Source of the DNA: Macrocystis pyrifera
Taxonomy: Eukaryota > Sar > Phaeophyceae > Laminariales > Laminariaceae
Assembly: GCA_031763025.1 (NCBI GenBank)
Contig: JASSKH010000014.1
Location: 7,364,063 to 7,428,062 of the forward strand
Length of the DNA: 64,000 nucleotides
Direction of reading: 5' to 3'
Shown: positions 1-10,630 of the stretch, one piece after another
Layout of the letters: each line of letters begins with the position of its first letter
Position numbering within the stretch: the stretch's first letter is position 1
Program-made: the position numbers and the translations under genes
The notes under the pieces: generated by a model
Told to the model about the DNA's origin: nothing
What the model saw: only the letters and a program-made list of their open reading frames with translations
Database searches by the model: none

Positions 1-24
1 CCCCATACCGAGGGTGCGTCGATA

Positions 25-1169
25 CTACGGTGTTCGGGCCCAAACAGTACCCTGACCTGACTGCCTCTGCCCTATCTTACCCGTCTCTGCTAGTTTACGA
101 GATACGATACCCGCGTCCTCTGGGTTATTGTGGGTGTACGTCTTGGAAGACTCTGGGGACTTCCATCTACCTTCTCTCTGAATCACCCTCTGCGGCAGTC
201 CCCCCCCCGCCGCTAGAGTAGTGGTTGCGCCGATACGCAATGAATGGAGGCAGACTTGGCTAGAGTCGTCTCCTGCTTCCGCTACCACTTCGCGGAGTGC
301 CCCGAGGGCCTCCGTGTACCCCCACACTCTGACCTCCTTACCGTACCGATACGACGACAGGGACGCGCTTTTAGGCAACGCCAGATATCCCGACAATGTC
401 TCCACCATGAGCGCGACGGCACCGCCGCCTGTTCCTACCCCCGGAACGCGCCCCGAAGGCGTCGTCGCGTGTGCGCATGATAAGCGATCCTTGCTGGGCC
501 TGGTCGCCTTTATAGCCTCGAAATAGAACCTCGATGCTGGTAGCCTGATGCCATTGCAACGAGTTCAACCGCCGCAGCCCCGTGGATAACGCCATGTTCC
601 CCCTCGTCAGGCAATGCACGTGGTGTACTACTCCGGACGAAGAGAAGAATATTTCGCTAGACCTCGCCATGAAAAAATAGCCCAACGCTAGTAACAGCCA
701 AAGCACTCGGCCGCCCGGGCCCCACGACAGAGCCAGGCCCTGTCCTTCCAACAACGTGTCCCATGATATAGGGCGCCGAATTCTTTTCGGGGTACCGGCG
801 GCAACGTGCGACCGTGCCACCCTTTTCAAAGCGCGTTTAACAAGCGGCAACGACGTGGGCAACTCCATCTGCACATTCACGCGGTGAAAGTGTAACACGG
901 CTGATAGTTTACTGACTATAGTACCGGCTTGATTGCCCTCCGACGCGCACTGCTACGAACTCAAGTACCGACTGAATCTTATCCGAAATGGAGGCTGACG
1001 TGTCGAAATCCGGATCCTCCCTTATCAACCCCCGAAAAGCGGTCCAAGACCGGAAACCTGACGTATAAGCCCGGCGAGACGACGGAGCAATTGACTGGCG
1101 AATAATCTGGCTGCCAGCACTCCTGAGCATAGCGCGACGCCCGTTGGCCCCAAGACCTGTCGGCGCCAA
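25..1169 (-). pseudogene. Tyrosine recombinase of the DIRS element, frameshifted
   Basis: Three pieces in three frames form one tyrosine recombinase. Positions 1169-909 carry the N-terminal SAM-like region (APSSRRAYTSGFRSW). Positions 898 to about 430 carry the first catalytic arginine in GYFFMARSSEIF and a candidate lysine segment. Positions 408-25 carry the C-terminal catalytic box HSLRIGATT, then GRWKS and the nucleophile context SKTYTHNN. The family integrates circular DNA intermediates without target duplication. At least two frameshifts, near 910 and between 408 and 470, break it. Residues R, H-x-x-R and Y are all visible, so the decay lies in the frame rather than in the active site. 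Confidence 0.88.
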
Positions 1170-3231
1170 GCAATGTCGGGCCGGGACGCGCGGAGGTTAC
1201 CGTCGATCGCCTCCGGCTTCCATCGTGATATACCGTCGGCAATGGTGTTCTCCACGCCCGCGACATGTAACGCGTCGAAACACCATCCACTGACTACCAC
1301 CATGCACCCTAAAAGACGCATGAGTGCCCCCGATCGGGGTTCCCTACCCCCCTTACATTTGGAGACCCAGTGCACAGCGGACGTGTTGTCTCCCCGCATC
1401 AGGATAGTGTCCCGCGCGTAACTAGGCAGCACGCCCGACTGGTTAACAACTATCCACGCTGTCACGACCACGCCCAGCGACTCGAGAGCATAAATCGACA
1501 GATCGTTCCAACCACTAACCTTCTCGCGCAGGCGAGCGCAAACGTCGGCGTCAAATTCGACACGCCACCACACGCCGGCCCCGGGAACGGGCCCCGAAAA
1601 ATAAACCCCCATGGCGTCGCCGGAAGCGTCTGACCACAGTGTAAACGCCGGCGGCTGCATGTAGCTTCGGCACAGAGGGTCAGAGAGGCGACCCGCCACG
1701 GAGCCTAGCCTTCCTTCTACCAACAGACGCCGGAAGAATACATCGGCGTGGAACTCAGGACCCAATTGAATCCGTGAGGACGACGACGCGCGCGCGTGCG
1801 GCACGTGGAACGGCTCGCTCCACCCGCGAGCAGGGGCCAGGCCTACTTGGTTGAGCATGCGTCGAACAATGTATTTTCCTGGTCGCACGACTTGGCACAG
1901 GTGCAGTAGCCGACCGGTCAGGGAGAGGAGCTCTCCCTCGGACGCGAACGCGCGGTCCTAAGGCCCCTCGCTCAGCGTGTCGCGGAGTTGCTCCAGCTTG
2001 GCTACGGGAGCGGAAATAGTCATTGCCACGGTATCAATTTCTCACCCCAGCACGCACAGCACGGTGTCCGACTGTGATATCTTTCGAGAAGGCAGCAAAG
2101 GGGGGTCCCGTGAGGATCTCCCCTCGAAAAGCCGAAAATGGTCCGACGCCAGAGATGCGGACGCGCGTCTACAGCACCGACCGTCGGGCCACCATTGTGC
2201 CTCCACTAGTATCCCGTCATCTACATAAGACCGCCCGATAAATTGGCTACGCCTCCCCCCCCCGTTCCTGACGGGGACCCGGCACCCAGGTGGGAAAGGG
2301 TTCGACCGGTCGGTTGCCCTCGGTCGGGTGACTGCGACGTGCTGTGTCGCGATACGCGCCTGATCCATCACCACGGCATCCTCGTACGACGTGTGGTGAT
2401 GCGCATGTTCGAGGGCTGCCGAAAACATAAAAAAGAACCCCGGTGAACTGCGCCATCCGAACTGGAGCCGGCGGTCGGTCACAATCCACTCGCGAAAGCC
2501 GTATCCAAATACGGGCGCCCCTGCCCACTGTACGCTAACCTGACGGAACGCCCCTGGTGACATCGATTTTGCTCAAATCAATACGCGCGCTCGGTCCAAA
2601 CCGCCGACGCAGGTACAAAATGCGCCAAATAACGTCTCGCAAGACGTGGCCCAACGCCACGGGGGGGGGCTCGCTCGAAGTCAGTATCCGCGTTGACGCT
2701 GTGGACGTACTGCGACGACGAAAACGTCAGATCGTGGATGATCCGAGTTTTAGACGAGGATAGAATCACGGCCAGCGGAGACAACCGCAAGCCGGGGATG
2801 GTGTGCGCCTCGCTGCGCGGAAATATGACTGTCCGCCGCAACCGTATGTTGTCAAACATCTTCGCGATTATAGTGTCAGAGTGTCGGGCTACACCGCTAT
2901 GGTTTGAGTATGCCAAGGCCGCGCCAGTGTCTGTGCCCCCCTTCGCGTGGACGGGCGCACCGTGTTCGACGATATCCGCTAACTGCTCTACCCCAGGGAA
3001 CCTTTTCTGTCATCCGAACCAAAAACGAATCCTAGCTGCTTTCACACGCGGGACGTCCAGGGATGTCTCGATGGCCCACATACACCTGAAGCGGCTACCA
3101 CTCGCCCGAAAATACTGTACATACTGCTGAGCTACGTGGCCCATAATCTCCGACCGAGACGCGCTAGTAGGCGATGCGATATGCTGCAAGTCGCGCAACA
3201 ACACCACACAACGGTCCATCATTCTCGTCAC
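1025..3231 (-). pseudogene. Reverse transcriptase-RNase H of the DIRS element
   Basis: The N-terminal RT part (3231-2578) contains KTRIIHDLTF, the DIRS counterpart of RT motif A. The next part (2563-2042) contains FGWRSSPG and the catalytic YVDDG. After that comes GRLLHLCQVVRPGKYIVRRM, the RT-RNase H junction, and then an RNase H domain (WSDASGDAMG near 1640, a conserved E in ALESLG, D in RGDNTSAVHW, and D in NTIADGISR). There is an in-frame stop at 3010, a frameshift near 2570, a TGA at 2044-2042 and a TAG at 1960-1958. The RNase H ORF overlaps the recombinase start by about 145 bp in another frame. Confidence 0.88.
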
Positions 3232-3296
3232 ACCCCTAACGGACGCCGACCCCGGACGTACAAGCTGTTCATCTCACGCTGCTTCTTCCGTACGCC

Positions 3297-4097
3297 CTAC
3301 GATCGGCTTCGCCCCTGCCAAGAGGCGAGGCCCGTCCCCATATTCGTCAGCCCTGGCCGCTGCCGAGCGAGTGAAGCCCCCCCCGCTCGACGCCCCGCTT
3401 CCACTGCCGCTGTCGCTGCCGCTGTTATTGCCGCCGCTGCCGCCGCCGCTGCTCCCGTTACCCGCACCGCCGCCGCCGCCCCCCCTTTTCCCATGCCCTT
3501 GGCCCTCTCGGCCAGGGGTCCCCCGCATGCAGCGCCGCTGGCTGCGACGCCGCTATCGGCCAAGCCCCCGCCGGTAGCCGCTTTACGCTCGTTGCCGCTG
3601 CTCGTCTTGCGAGCGGGTCTGACGTGGGTGAACACGCAGGCGTCAACGAAGCAGCACCTGCCGGTCTTCCCCCACTGCCGGCATTCGACGGCCCCGACCC
3701 CAGCCGCCGTGGTGGAGGTACGACGAGGTTGCTGGGCTTAGGCGTTGATCAGGCCGCCGAGGGCAACGTAGCCGGAATGGCGGGGCCAGTGGGGCCCCGG
3801 GATGGCGGAGAAGGACTCCACCGGCGAGGGGTAGGCCCAAGCGTGGCCGCAGGAGTCGGAGACACAACGCAGGTCGAGCGCGAAGGTCTCGAGGTCCTTC
3901 GTAACCAGAGCCGTCAGCCTGGCCCGGTTCGCCGGGCGATCGGCGACCGCAAAGTGCTCCATCACGTCATCGTTGAGGATCGTCGCCCCCTCGCTGAAGG
4001 CTCGGGCGAGCACCTCCAAGCGAGCGCGCCACACTTGGAGATTCGCGCTGTCTTGTGGACGTCCGCGGGACGCGATCGTGACGATCGCACCGGCCAC
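3297..4097 (-). pseudogene. Gag-like ORF of the DIRS element with CCCH zinc finger
   Basis: One frame runs from 4097 to 3297, interrupted by a single in-frame stop at 3738. The N-terminal part (LEVLARAFSEGATILNDD) is plausible as a structural protein but matches nothing I recognise. Near 3685-3625 it encodes C-RQWGKTGR-C-CFVDA-C-VFT-H, which has the spacing C-x8-C-x5-C-x3-H of an RNA-binding CCCH finger. The C-terminal part is rich in alanine and glycine because of GCC-triplet repeats around 3400-3480. Its place directly upstream of the RT supports a gag role. Confidence 0.7.
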
Positions 4098-4290
4098 AAA
4101 TCCTTAGCAATCGATCCCCTAGTTGGAGCATACAGCAGTACAAATGTGTCTCGCGACGTGTATGGTATGTATTGTTAGTGACTTCGGCCCCAAATCCCTA
4201 GCCATCTAAACCTTTTGCTGCGCTGGCACAGCATCGTAGTACGTACAACAGTCCGAATTGTCTCGCGACGTGAATGGTCTGTGTCGAAAA
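4094..4290. repeat. Imperfect tandem duplication, ~95-100 bp units
   Basis: The segment from GGCCACAAATCCTTAGCAATC to CTCGCGACGTGTATGGT (4094-4165) recurs with substitutions and small indels at 4187-4277 (GGCCCCAAATCCCTAGCCATC to CTCGCGACGTGAATGGT). It lies just upstream of the DIRS gag ORF, so it may belong to the 5' terminal region of that element. Confidence 0.65.
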
Positions 4291-5345
4291 TGGCGGACAG
4301 GGTCACGGCCGAAGGCACTGGCCCGGCGTTGTTCGTCTCTATCACAAACTAGACAGCCGTCAACTGTGAGATCGATAGTATCAGGCATACGTCGATATCT
4401 ACCAGTATGTACGAGAATGTATCTCGTTTCTGGGTACGGTATCTGCGAGGAAAGGCAAAGGAAAACCTGGCATGTACTCGTACACCACATATGCCCTCCG
4501 CTCCGGCGTCATCGGTGTTCCCATATTAATGTCGAGTACTCCAGGTGTGGGTATGTATTTCCTTTCCTGGGTATAGCCTTTTGTGGATGTATCTGGTACG
4601 TGACAAGTACTCTCTGCACCGGTGGTACGCTCGTCTCAGTCACGTATACCTACTTCTGAGGCACGAGTCCTGTCTATGCTGCTGCAGCTATTTTCAGTGT
4701 TCCCTCCTATGAACGGCCGATTCGCGTCTTCGCAGGTTTAGAAAGGACATCGATACTTGGGTTTCCTTCTATCCGTGCCAACTACAATAACTTCATGCAT
4801 GTACAAGCTGAGACACGCTTGTGTATCATAGTGCACCAGGGTCGACAGCCCCACGCCCCATTGTGATCGAGTTCAGGGTCTGGACCCACGAACGCCCGGA
4901 ACCCCCGCTTAGTTCGCGCGCCTCTCGCACACTTATGGGGAAAGCGCTCGTTGCCCCTTCTCTTCCTCCTCCCGTTGCATGTTGTAGCCCGCCAACCGCC
5001 ACTGTTGCTGCTAGAAGCCACAACAGTAGACCTAGCCTCTAAGCCTATCAATCGGGAGCAAGCAGTGCCGTGCTCTTCTTGTGCACCTATCACGAGAAGC
5101 TAGGAGGGGGCACAGGACGAGTGTGACCGTTCTTCTCTTGTTTCTGCCTCTGGGCAACTTCAGCTATTAGTTTCCGTCGGTAGAGCCCATTACTATAAAT
5201 ATTTAATTCCGTCGGTTGTGCACAAAACATGCATCTCACGTGAACTTCGAGATACGACGCGTACCATGGGAATTTCTATTTTTTTACTGGATTTTATAGC
5301 TTGAGAAAATAACAAGTAGTTAACCAAAAAACGTCCAAGCGGCTA
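4291..5345. other. No gene seen
   Basis: Short ORFs on both strands have no recognisable domain and no splice context. The base composition becomes AT-rich after about 5160. I see no repeat family of this window here. Confidence 0.5.
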
Positions 5346-5640
5346 GCTTCTTAAAGTCGTAAACTAATTCAAGTCTGATCGACTCAAAATCTTTGTACTC
5401 TTCAACAGCAACCGAACGCACTTACTCTCAATAAAGTCGAACGAGTACAGCCGGAGGTACAGGAAAAACAATATTTTGAAGCGAAAAATGAAGAATCCGC
5501 GGTAAATATGTTGTTTTTACTGTATCTCCGTCTGTACTCGTTCGATTTTATCAAGAGTAAGTACGTTCGGTTGCTGTTGAAGAGTACATAGTTTTTGACC
5601 CGATCAGGCTTGAATTTATTTGACGAATTGAAGAAGTCAG
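5346..5640. repeat. Long foldback (inverted-repeat) element
   Basis: The left arm (about 5347-5475) and the right arm (about 5510-5640) are reverse complements over about 125 bp at high identity. Matching blocks include TGTACTCTTCAACAGCAACC and TCGAACGAGTACAG. About 35 bp of unmatched sequence forms the loop. A transcript would fold into one long hairpin. It could be a foldback DNA transposon or a MITE. No coding capacity is visible. Confidence 0.85.
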
Positions 5641-5647
5641 CCGCCTA

Positions 5648-5690
5648 TTACGGGGGTACATAGTTAATAGGACCTATGGTGTAAGTCTCA
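5648..5690. mobile_element. MITE-A fragment
   Basis: The sequence starts TTACGGGGGTACATAGTTAA and continues into the MITE-A interior, then stops matching. It is a left-end fragment only. Confidence 0.75.
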
Positions 5691-6164
5691 TTCTTACCGG
5701 AGAGCTTTTTTTCCAAAATCTCTAAAGTATGGAAAGAAGAGGATACGGTCACTATTCGTGAAATTCTCCAGAAGCAAAAAAGTCAGGAAAGTTAAACTTC
5801 ACATATTTGGAAAAAAAAGGTCAGGAAAATCTTGGAAGACTGAACAAATGCGCGGAAAAAAAAAAAAAAAAATTATAAGAATGACCCTGAAAGCGTCCTC
5901 TACGTCCATTTTCGAGAAGTGAATGGGCACTTCCACGCCAACTTGCTTTCGACGAGCGCACACTTGCACGATAATCTATAAAATTTAACGCTCTCCAAAC
6001 CACACACAGGCGCCTGGTCGAAGTCGGTGTCTGTGTTGGCTCCATGTCCTGTTGTTAGATCCAATATCACTCTCACTGTCGTTCCTCCACCACAGCCAGT
6101 GGGGATATCCTTAGCTCACGAACGGTACGAGCTATTGACCAGTGTTACGGTGATACACGACCGA

Positions 6165-6601
6165 TCACAATATTCTCCATGCGTCTGTCCAACAACAAAT
6201 CGGTGGGCTGTAAAATGCTCGAATGATCCCATATTGCAATGATGCATCCAGATTACCTCCCTCGACAACATCGACTGGCACTTCATGCCTGACAGCTTGC
6301 ATCAGACGCCTCATGTCATTGGTACCTTTCAAAGCGACACTTTGCTCTACGGTATCAAGTTTGCGAAACGCTATCAATTCCCCACCGGATAAAGCAGCAA
6401 TCTTTCTCATCCTTCCACCACAATGTAGAGCCCCTTCTGTTGAAACGTCCGCCAATTTTTGCAATGCGTCCAAGTATTAGATCTCTCCGCCACTCTTTGA
6501 ATAACGTTGAAGGCAGCAGATCTCTCAGTAGCTCCCATCCAACGTGCCTCGTGTTCTTCAAGCCTCTTTCTTGTGTGGTGGTAATCCTCCCTCATTCCCA
6601 T
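6165..6601 (-). pseudogene. Unrecognised broken ORF
   Basis: An ATG at 6601 opens MREDYHHTRKRLEEHEARWM. The frame appears to shift near 6480 into a second ORF (6473-6165) that starts LDALQKLADVSTEGALHCGG and ends before the GYGII-like context is completed. Residue use looks protein-like in both halves, and the halves join naturally with a one-base change. I do not recognise the family. A capsid-like ORF of a retroelement or a decayed host gene are both possible. Confidence 0.35.
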
Positions 6602-6829
6602 CGTTCGCCTCGGAATATTTTACTCCGAAACTGTTCGATTCATTTTTCCTCCTCGTAACCATAACCCGAGCAGAAACATGCACGGTGTTGTTTTCGTAAA
6701 TGATTTGTTGGCTTTTCGTTTGGAACATTCAGTAAAACACCTCAAATTGTGGTTCTCCTTGGTCCTTTGAAACAAACAATAAAACACCCAAAATCGCATA
6801 TCTACCAACCCATGACAACAGTTAGCAGA

Positions 6830-7945
6830 TCATTGTTCACTTTGTATCATGGTACATCCATCCCATCATAGTAGTCGGCAAACATCGTTCACTTTGTACC
6901 ACGGTACATCCACCCCATCACAACATTCAGCGGACATCGTTTACTTTGTATCACGGATCCATCCATCCCACCATGATGATCAGCGAACATCGTCGACTTT
7001 GTATCATGGTCCATCCATCCCATCACATCAGTAGGAAGGGGCGAAGACAACATGCAGAGTATCGTAGATAGAACATAAAAGGAGGTAGACATAGGAGATA
7101 CTGTAGATAGGCCTTGTCCATAGGTTTCCTTTGTATCCGGGGATTTCTTCTTTCAGGAATGTTTTGATTGATCAACGGTGAAGCTCATGCTGCACATTGT
7201 CGGATGGCAAGCCTAATAATATTAGTCAGCAATCACCGTTTACTTTATATCGTGGTCCATCCATCCCATCATAATAGTCGGCGAACGTCGTTTACTTTGT
7301 ATCATGGTCCATCCATCCCATTACAACATTCAGCATACATCGTACACTTTGTACCGTGGTCCATCCATCCATCATAATTTTATGATAGTAAGCAAACATC
7401 GTTTACTTTGTATCACGGGTCCATCCATCCCATCATGATGATCAGCGAACATCGTCGACTTTGTATCATGGTCCATCCATCCCATCACATCAGTAGGAAG
7501 GGGCAAAGACAACACGGAGAGTATCGTAGATAGAACATAAAAGGGAGTAGACATAGAAGATACTGTAGATAGGCCTTGTGCATGGGTTTCATTTGTATCC
7601 GGGGATTTCTTTTTCAGGAATGTTTTGGTTGATCAACGGTGAAGCTCATGCTGCACATTGTCGGATGGCAAGCCTAATAATAATAGTCATCAATCATCGT
7701 TTACTTTATATCGTGGTCCATCCATCCCATCATATAATAGTCAGCGAACGTCGATTACTTTGTATCATGGTCCATCCATCCCATTACAACAGTCGGCAAA
7801 CATGGTTCACTTTGTATCGTGCTCCATCCATCCATCAAAATTATTATGATAGTCAGAAAACATCGTTCATTGTGTATCCTATGGTCCATTGATCCCATCA
7901 TAATAGTGAGTAAGCATCGTTCACTTTGTATCATGGTCCATCATT
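6830..7945. repeat. Minisatellite, ~50-bp unit with ~460-bp higher-order period
   Basis: The core unit is TTTGTATCATGGTCCATCCA followed by TCCCATCA and a variable AGTCGGCGAACATCG part. About 15 degenerate units are visible. A longer block (around 6939-7350) that also contains GTTGATCAACGGTGAAGC at its centre recurs at 7399-7800, giving a second-level period of about 460 bp. The short ORFs inside are by-products of the near multiple-of-three period. Confidence 0.9.
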
Positions 7946-8455
7946 TTGCCTTTTCTACATAACATTCGGGTGAAGACCCAAACTCATAAGTTCTCCTCAT
8001 ATTGTAGCCCTCCTTGATCAAGCAAAAAATTAAATTGATAATGTTATTTCTGTAGCATCCTCCGATCGTAATGTCTGTAAGCATTTGAATAATTCATTTT
8101 TTATCATGGTCCATCCTTTCGCCTTCGTAACATTGATCACATTATATACAGGCATAAGTCCACCCCATGTTATGGTCCTCCTTTGTGCTAAAACATACCA
8201 GTATGTATATCAGGTATACATTTTGGTGCCACCTCACCATATTAGTAAACCTGTAGTAGTTCACTTTGTATCATAGTCCGTACTCTGGTCTTCCTTCAAA
8301 ACTTTGGGTAATACAAAAATCCACTTCATCTTCCCTTTGCGATAAAAATAACCAAAAACAACATTTTATTGGGCCAAGCTTGCCAACGACGAATAACAGC
8401 ACACGTCAGACCCGAAACTCCCAACAGGCTATTTATCTGTCGAGCGGCCGTTTCA
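7946..8455. other. No gene seen
   Basis: AT-rich sequence between the minisatellite and the gypsy integrase remnant. It may be decayed internal sequence of the gypsy element, but I cannot show this. Confidence 0.4.
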
Positions 8456-8459
8456 AATA

Positions 8460-9510
8460 GTATCGGTTGACTTGGTAGAGTAAAAATCGGTATCAACTTC
8501 AGCCGCAAGGATCGAACGTAAATATGTTCCTTCGATGATGGACGATCTGACACGTTTTGCAGTGATGTTGCCGGTACGTGAGTTAATCAAGGTCTCGAAT
8601 TTGAAAACAAGGTAGTATACCAGCCTCAACGGATTTTTGGATACGAAAAGACCCAAACGACTCCGTATCGATCTCAAGGCAATTCAGTATCAGAACGCGT
8701 ACACCTCACTATGCACAACATGCTGGCCATGCATAGAGCGATAGATCAAAACAGCTGGGCATCACTTTTACCGTCCGTCCAATTAGCTCATAACACTAGT
8801 CTTGGTGCTACGATGCATGAGACGCCATTTTTCTTAATGTTCGGGCGACAACCTCGACTTCCAGTCGATACCATTCTCGGGATTCCTTATGTAGGAAGAA
8901 CAGCAGATACCGGAGAATTCGCACAAAACACACGGGACAATTTGCAGATCGCTTTCGAACTCGCACGCCGGAAATCTAGCCGAGCGCGCAGACACACAAG
9001 CAGAAAATAACAGCAAACTCAAACCGTACCCCGTGTTCAAACCTGATCAGGAAGTACCTGTGCACGAGACAAACCGTACCCCGTGTTCAAACCTGATCAG
9101 GAAGTACCTGTGTACGAGACATACCAGGACGCGGATGGTCCCAACCCCAACCTGCTCCTACGATGGCGAGGACCGTATGTCGTCTGCTCACAATTATCAC
9201 CAGTGGTATATAGAGTACGACTTACGATCGACACGCGAGAGGTGTCCGTCCACCTTGACCACATAAAGACCTACCTTCGACGGGAAACACCGCCAGCACC
9301 TCATGTTCAGAAAATTGCGGGGTTGTTTTTAGGGAGACTAATACCCCTACCCGCATTGGACCATCCAGACGAGGCTCAACCTAAAATTGAGTCCTACTTC
9401 GTAGACAGGTGGCAGAAAAAGCCTCCACAACTACGAATACCGTCTGAGGCTTCGAGGGTACGGCCCGGAGTCGGACCTCGAGTATCGCGTAGACGAAATA
9501 CCCCAATTTA
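8460..9510 (+). pseudogene. Ty3/gypsy integrase remnant
   Basis: The first segment (about 8460-8610) reads VDLVE, a stop, then RIERKYVPSMMDDLTRFAVM, the N-terminal half of the catalytic core. The next recognisable segment (8711-9010) reads SWASLLPSVQLAHNTSLG, HETPFFLMFGRQPRLPVD, the core's C-terminal end. The stretch expected to hold the second Asp and the Glu is missing. After a stop and a 50-bp duplication, 9083-9511 encodes the C-terminal SH3-like domain (LLLRWRGPYVV, VVYRVRL, VHLDHIKTYLRRE). The protein would join element DNA to the host genome. This copy is inactive. Confidence 0.85.
9021..9120. repeat. 50-bp tandem duplication in the integrase remnant
   Basis: AAACCGTACCCCGTGTTCAA and the rest of a 50-bp segment occur twice back to back (9021-9070 and 9071-9120) with one or two differences. 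A period of 50 is not divisible by three, so the duplication shifts the reading frame. Confidence 0.9.
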
Positions 9511-9662
9511 ATAGCCGCATATCGAACCCAGAAAGGTTTGAAGATCACGACAACCCCACCTTCTTCGCCCCCCCTCCATTCTCTCGGGAAACGGAAGCGT
9601 AAAATCGTTCAAAACAAATCCCACACACATAAGGAATGGGAGCCACGCGACTCCGCCCCGCT

Positions 9663-9762
9663 TAACCCTTATAGTACCGCAGTCTCGTTTTGGGGACAAA
9701 CCACTTAGAATTAGACTGGTTTGTCCTCCAATCGGAACTGCGGTACTAAAGGGGTCCACCTA
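9663..9762. mobile_element. MITE-B hairpin element, copy 1
   Basis: TAGTACCGCAGTCTCG and GGGGACAAACCACTTAG are answered by CTGGTTTGTCCTCC and CGGAACTGCGGTACTA in reverse complement. Related hairpins lie at 27364-27470, 28724-28816 and 47478-47591. This copy sits between the gypsy integrase and the probable 3' LTR. Confidence 0.8.
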
Positions 9763-10154
9763 TTGATGCACGCAGATCAATCAAGTCGATTTTGCGTGAT
9801 AGCCAAACAAGTCACGAAAATCAATAATTACGGCTCCGCTGCCCGTGGTTCTCAAAACAGCAACCACGGAAGCGCACCAATAGTACGTGTGGCCACACGG
9901 AAATAGTGCGTTGAGAAAAAGTTTGGAATCACCAAACAACTCCAGCATACGCTGTCAACGTGTAAGCTTGAAAATGTATGCATATTCGCCGGACCGGTGT
10001 TTAACACCCGTGTTTGCGCAACACGTCGGCTATGAGGAGTGTGTGCACGCATTTGAAGGTTGCTGTGTCTTGATCCGATATATCAGCACCCTGCCTCCTA
10101 ACTGGTCACCTTCTCGATGACCGCCACAAGACCATCCCTAGCTAAGATGGGCTT

Positions 10155-10630
10155 GAGGAGAATAAAGAGGGGGGCGATGTGGAAGCCAGAGTCGGAGGTA
10201 CCTAACGTAGATCTCGTAACTCGCACGCGCGGAAGGACACGTCACCGGTCAAGCGATATCAGATCTCGGGTAACGACCGATCTCACGTCTGTGACGGTGT
10301 TGATCTGTCCTCGGGAGATAGCTAATGGGAGATCATCCGCCGCAAGACTCTGGGGGGACGAAGAGTCCTCCCCGCGAGATAGCTATCGGGCGATTATGCG
10401 CCGCAAGACTCTGGGCGGACTAAAAGTCCTCCCCGCCGAATCAGACCATGTCGACGAAGAATTCTACTCGGCCTACGTGGGCCGTAACGACGGCTACAAG
10501 AGACCTTCGCCTCGCGACCTCACCACGGCGACTTCTCCGCGACTTCTACACTGCGATGTCTGCGCGACTACATCGGTACTAACGACCAGCACAGCTGCTA
10601 CATTATTATGCATATTGTAATTATTTTACG
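10155..10630 (+). mobile_element. Polypurine tract and probable 3' LTR of the gypsy element
   Basis: A purine-rich run (GAGGAGAATAAAGAGGGGGG, about 10154-10175) is followed directly by TGTGGAAGCC. A polypurine tract next to a TG start is the usual layout of the start of a 3' LTR. The position, about 650 bp past the integrase on the same strand, fits. No second LTR copy lies in the window to confirm the ends, so the right boundary near 10620 is a guess. Confidence 0.55.
10315..10437. repeat. ~62-bp tandem duplication inside the probable LTR
   Basis: GAGATAGCTAATGGG ... CGCCGCAAGACTCTGGG ... GTCCTCCCCGC occurs twice in tandem with about ten differences. Tandem blocks of this kind are common in the U3 part of LTRs. 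Confidence 0.8.

Larger units (their letters stand above)
1..4097 (-). mobile_element. DIRS-type tyrosine-recombinase retrotransposon, decayed
   Basis: Read right to left, the minus strand carries a gag-like ORF with a zinc finger, a reverse transcriptase, an RNase H and a tyrosine recombinase. That is the DIRS order, and the lack of an integrase domain sets it apart from LTR elements. The RNase H and recombinase reading frames overlap, as is usual in DIRS elements. Every coding part is broken by in-frame stops or frameshifts, so this copy cannot encode working proteins. The 3' end runs off the left edge of the window. The 5' end lies somewhere after position 4097, where an imperfect duplication follows. 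I could not delimit the terminal repeats. Confidence 0.88.
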
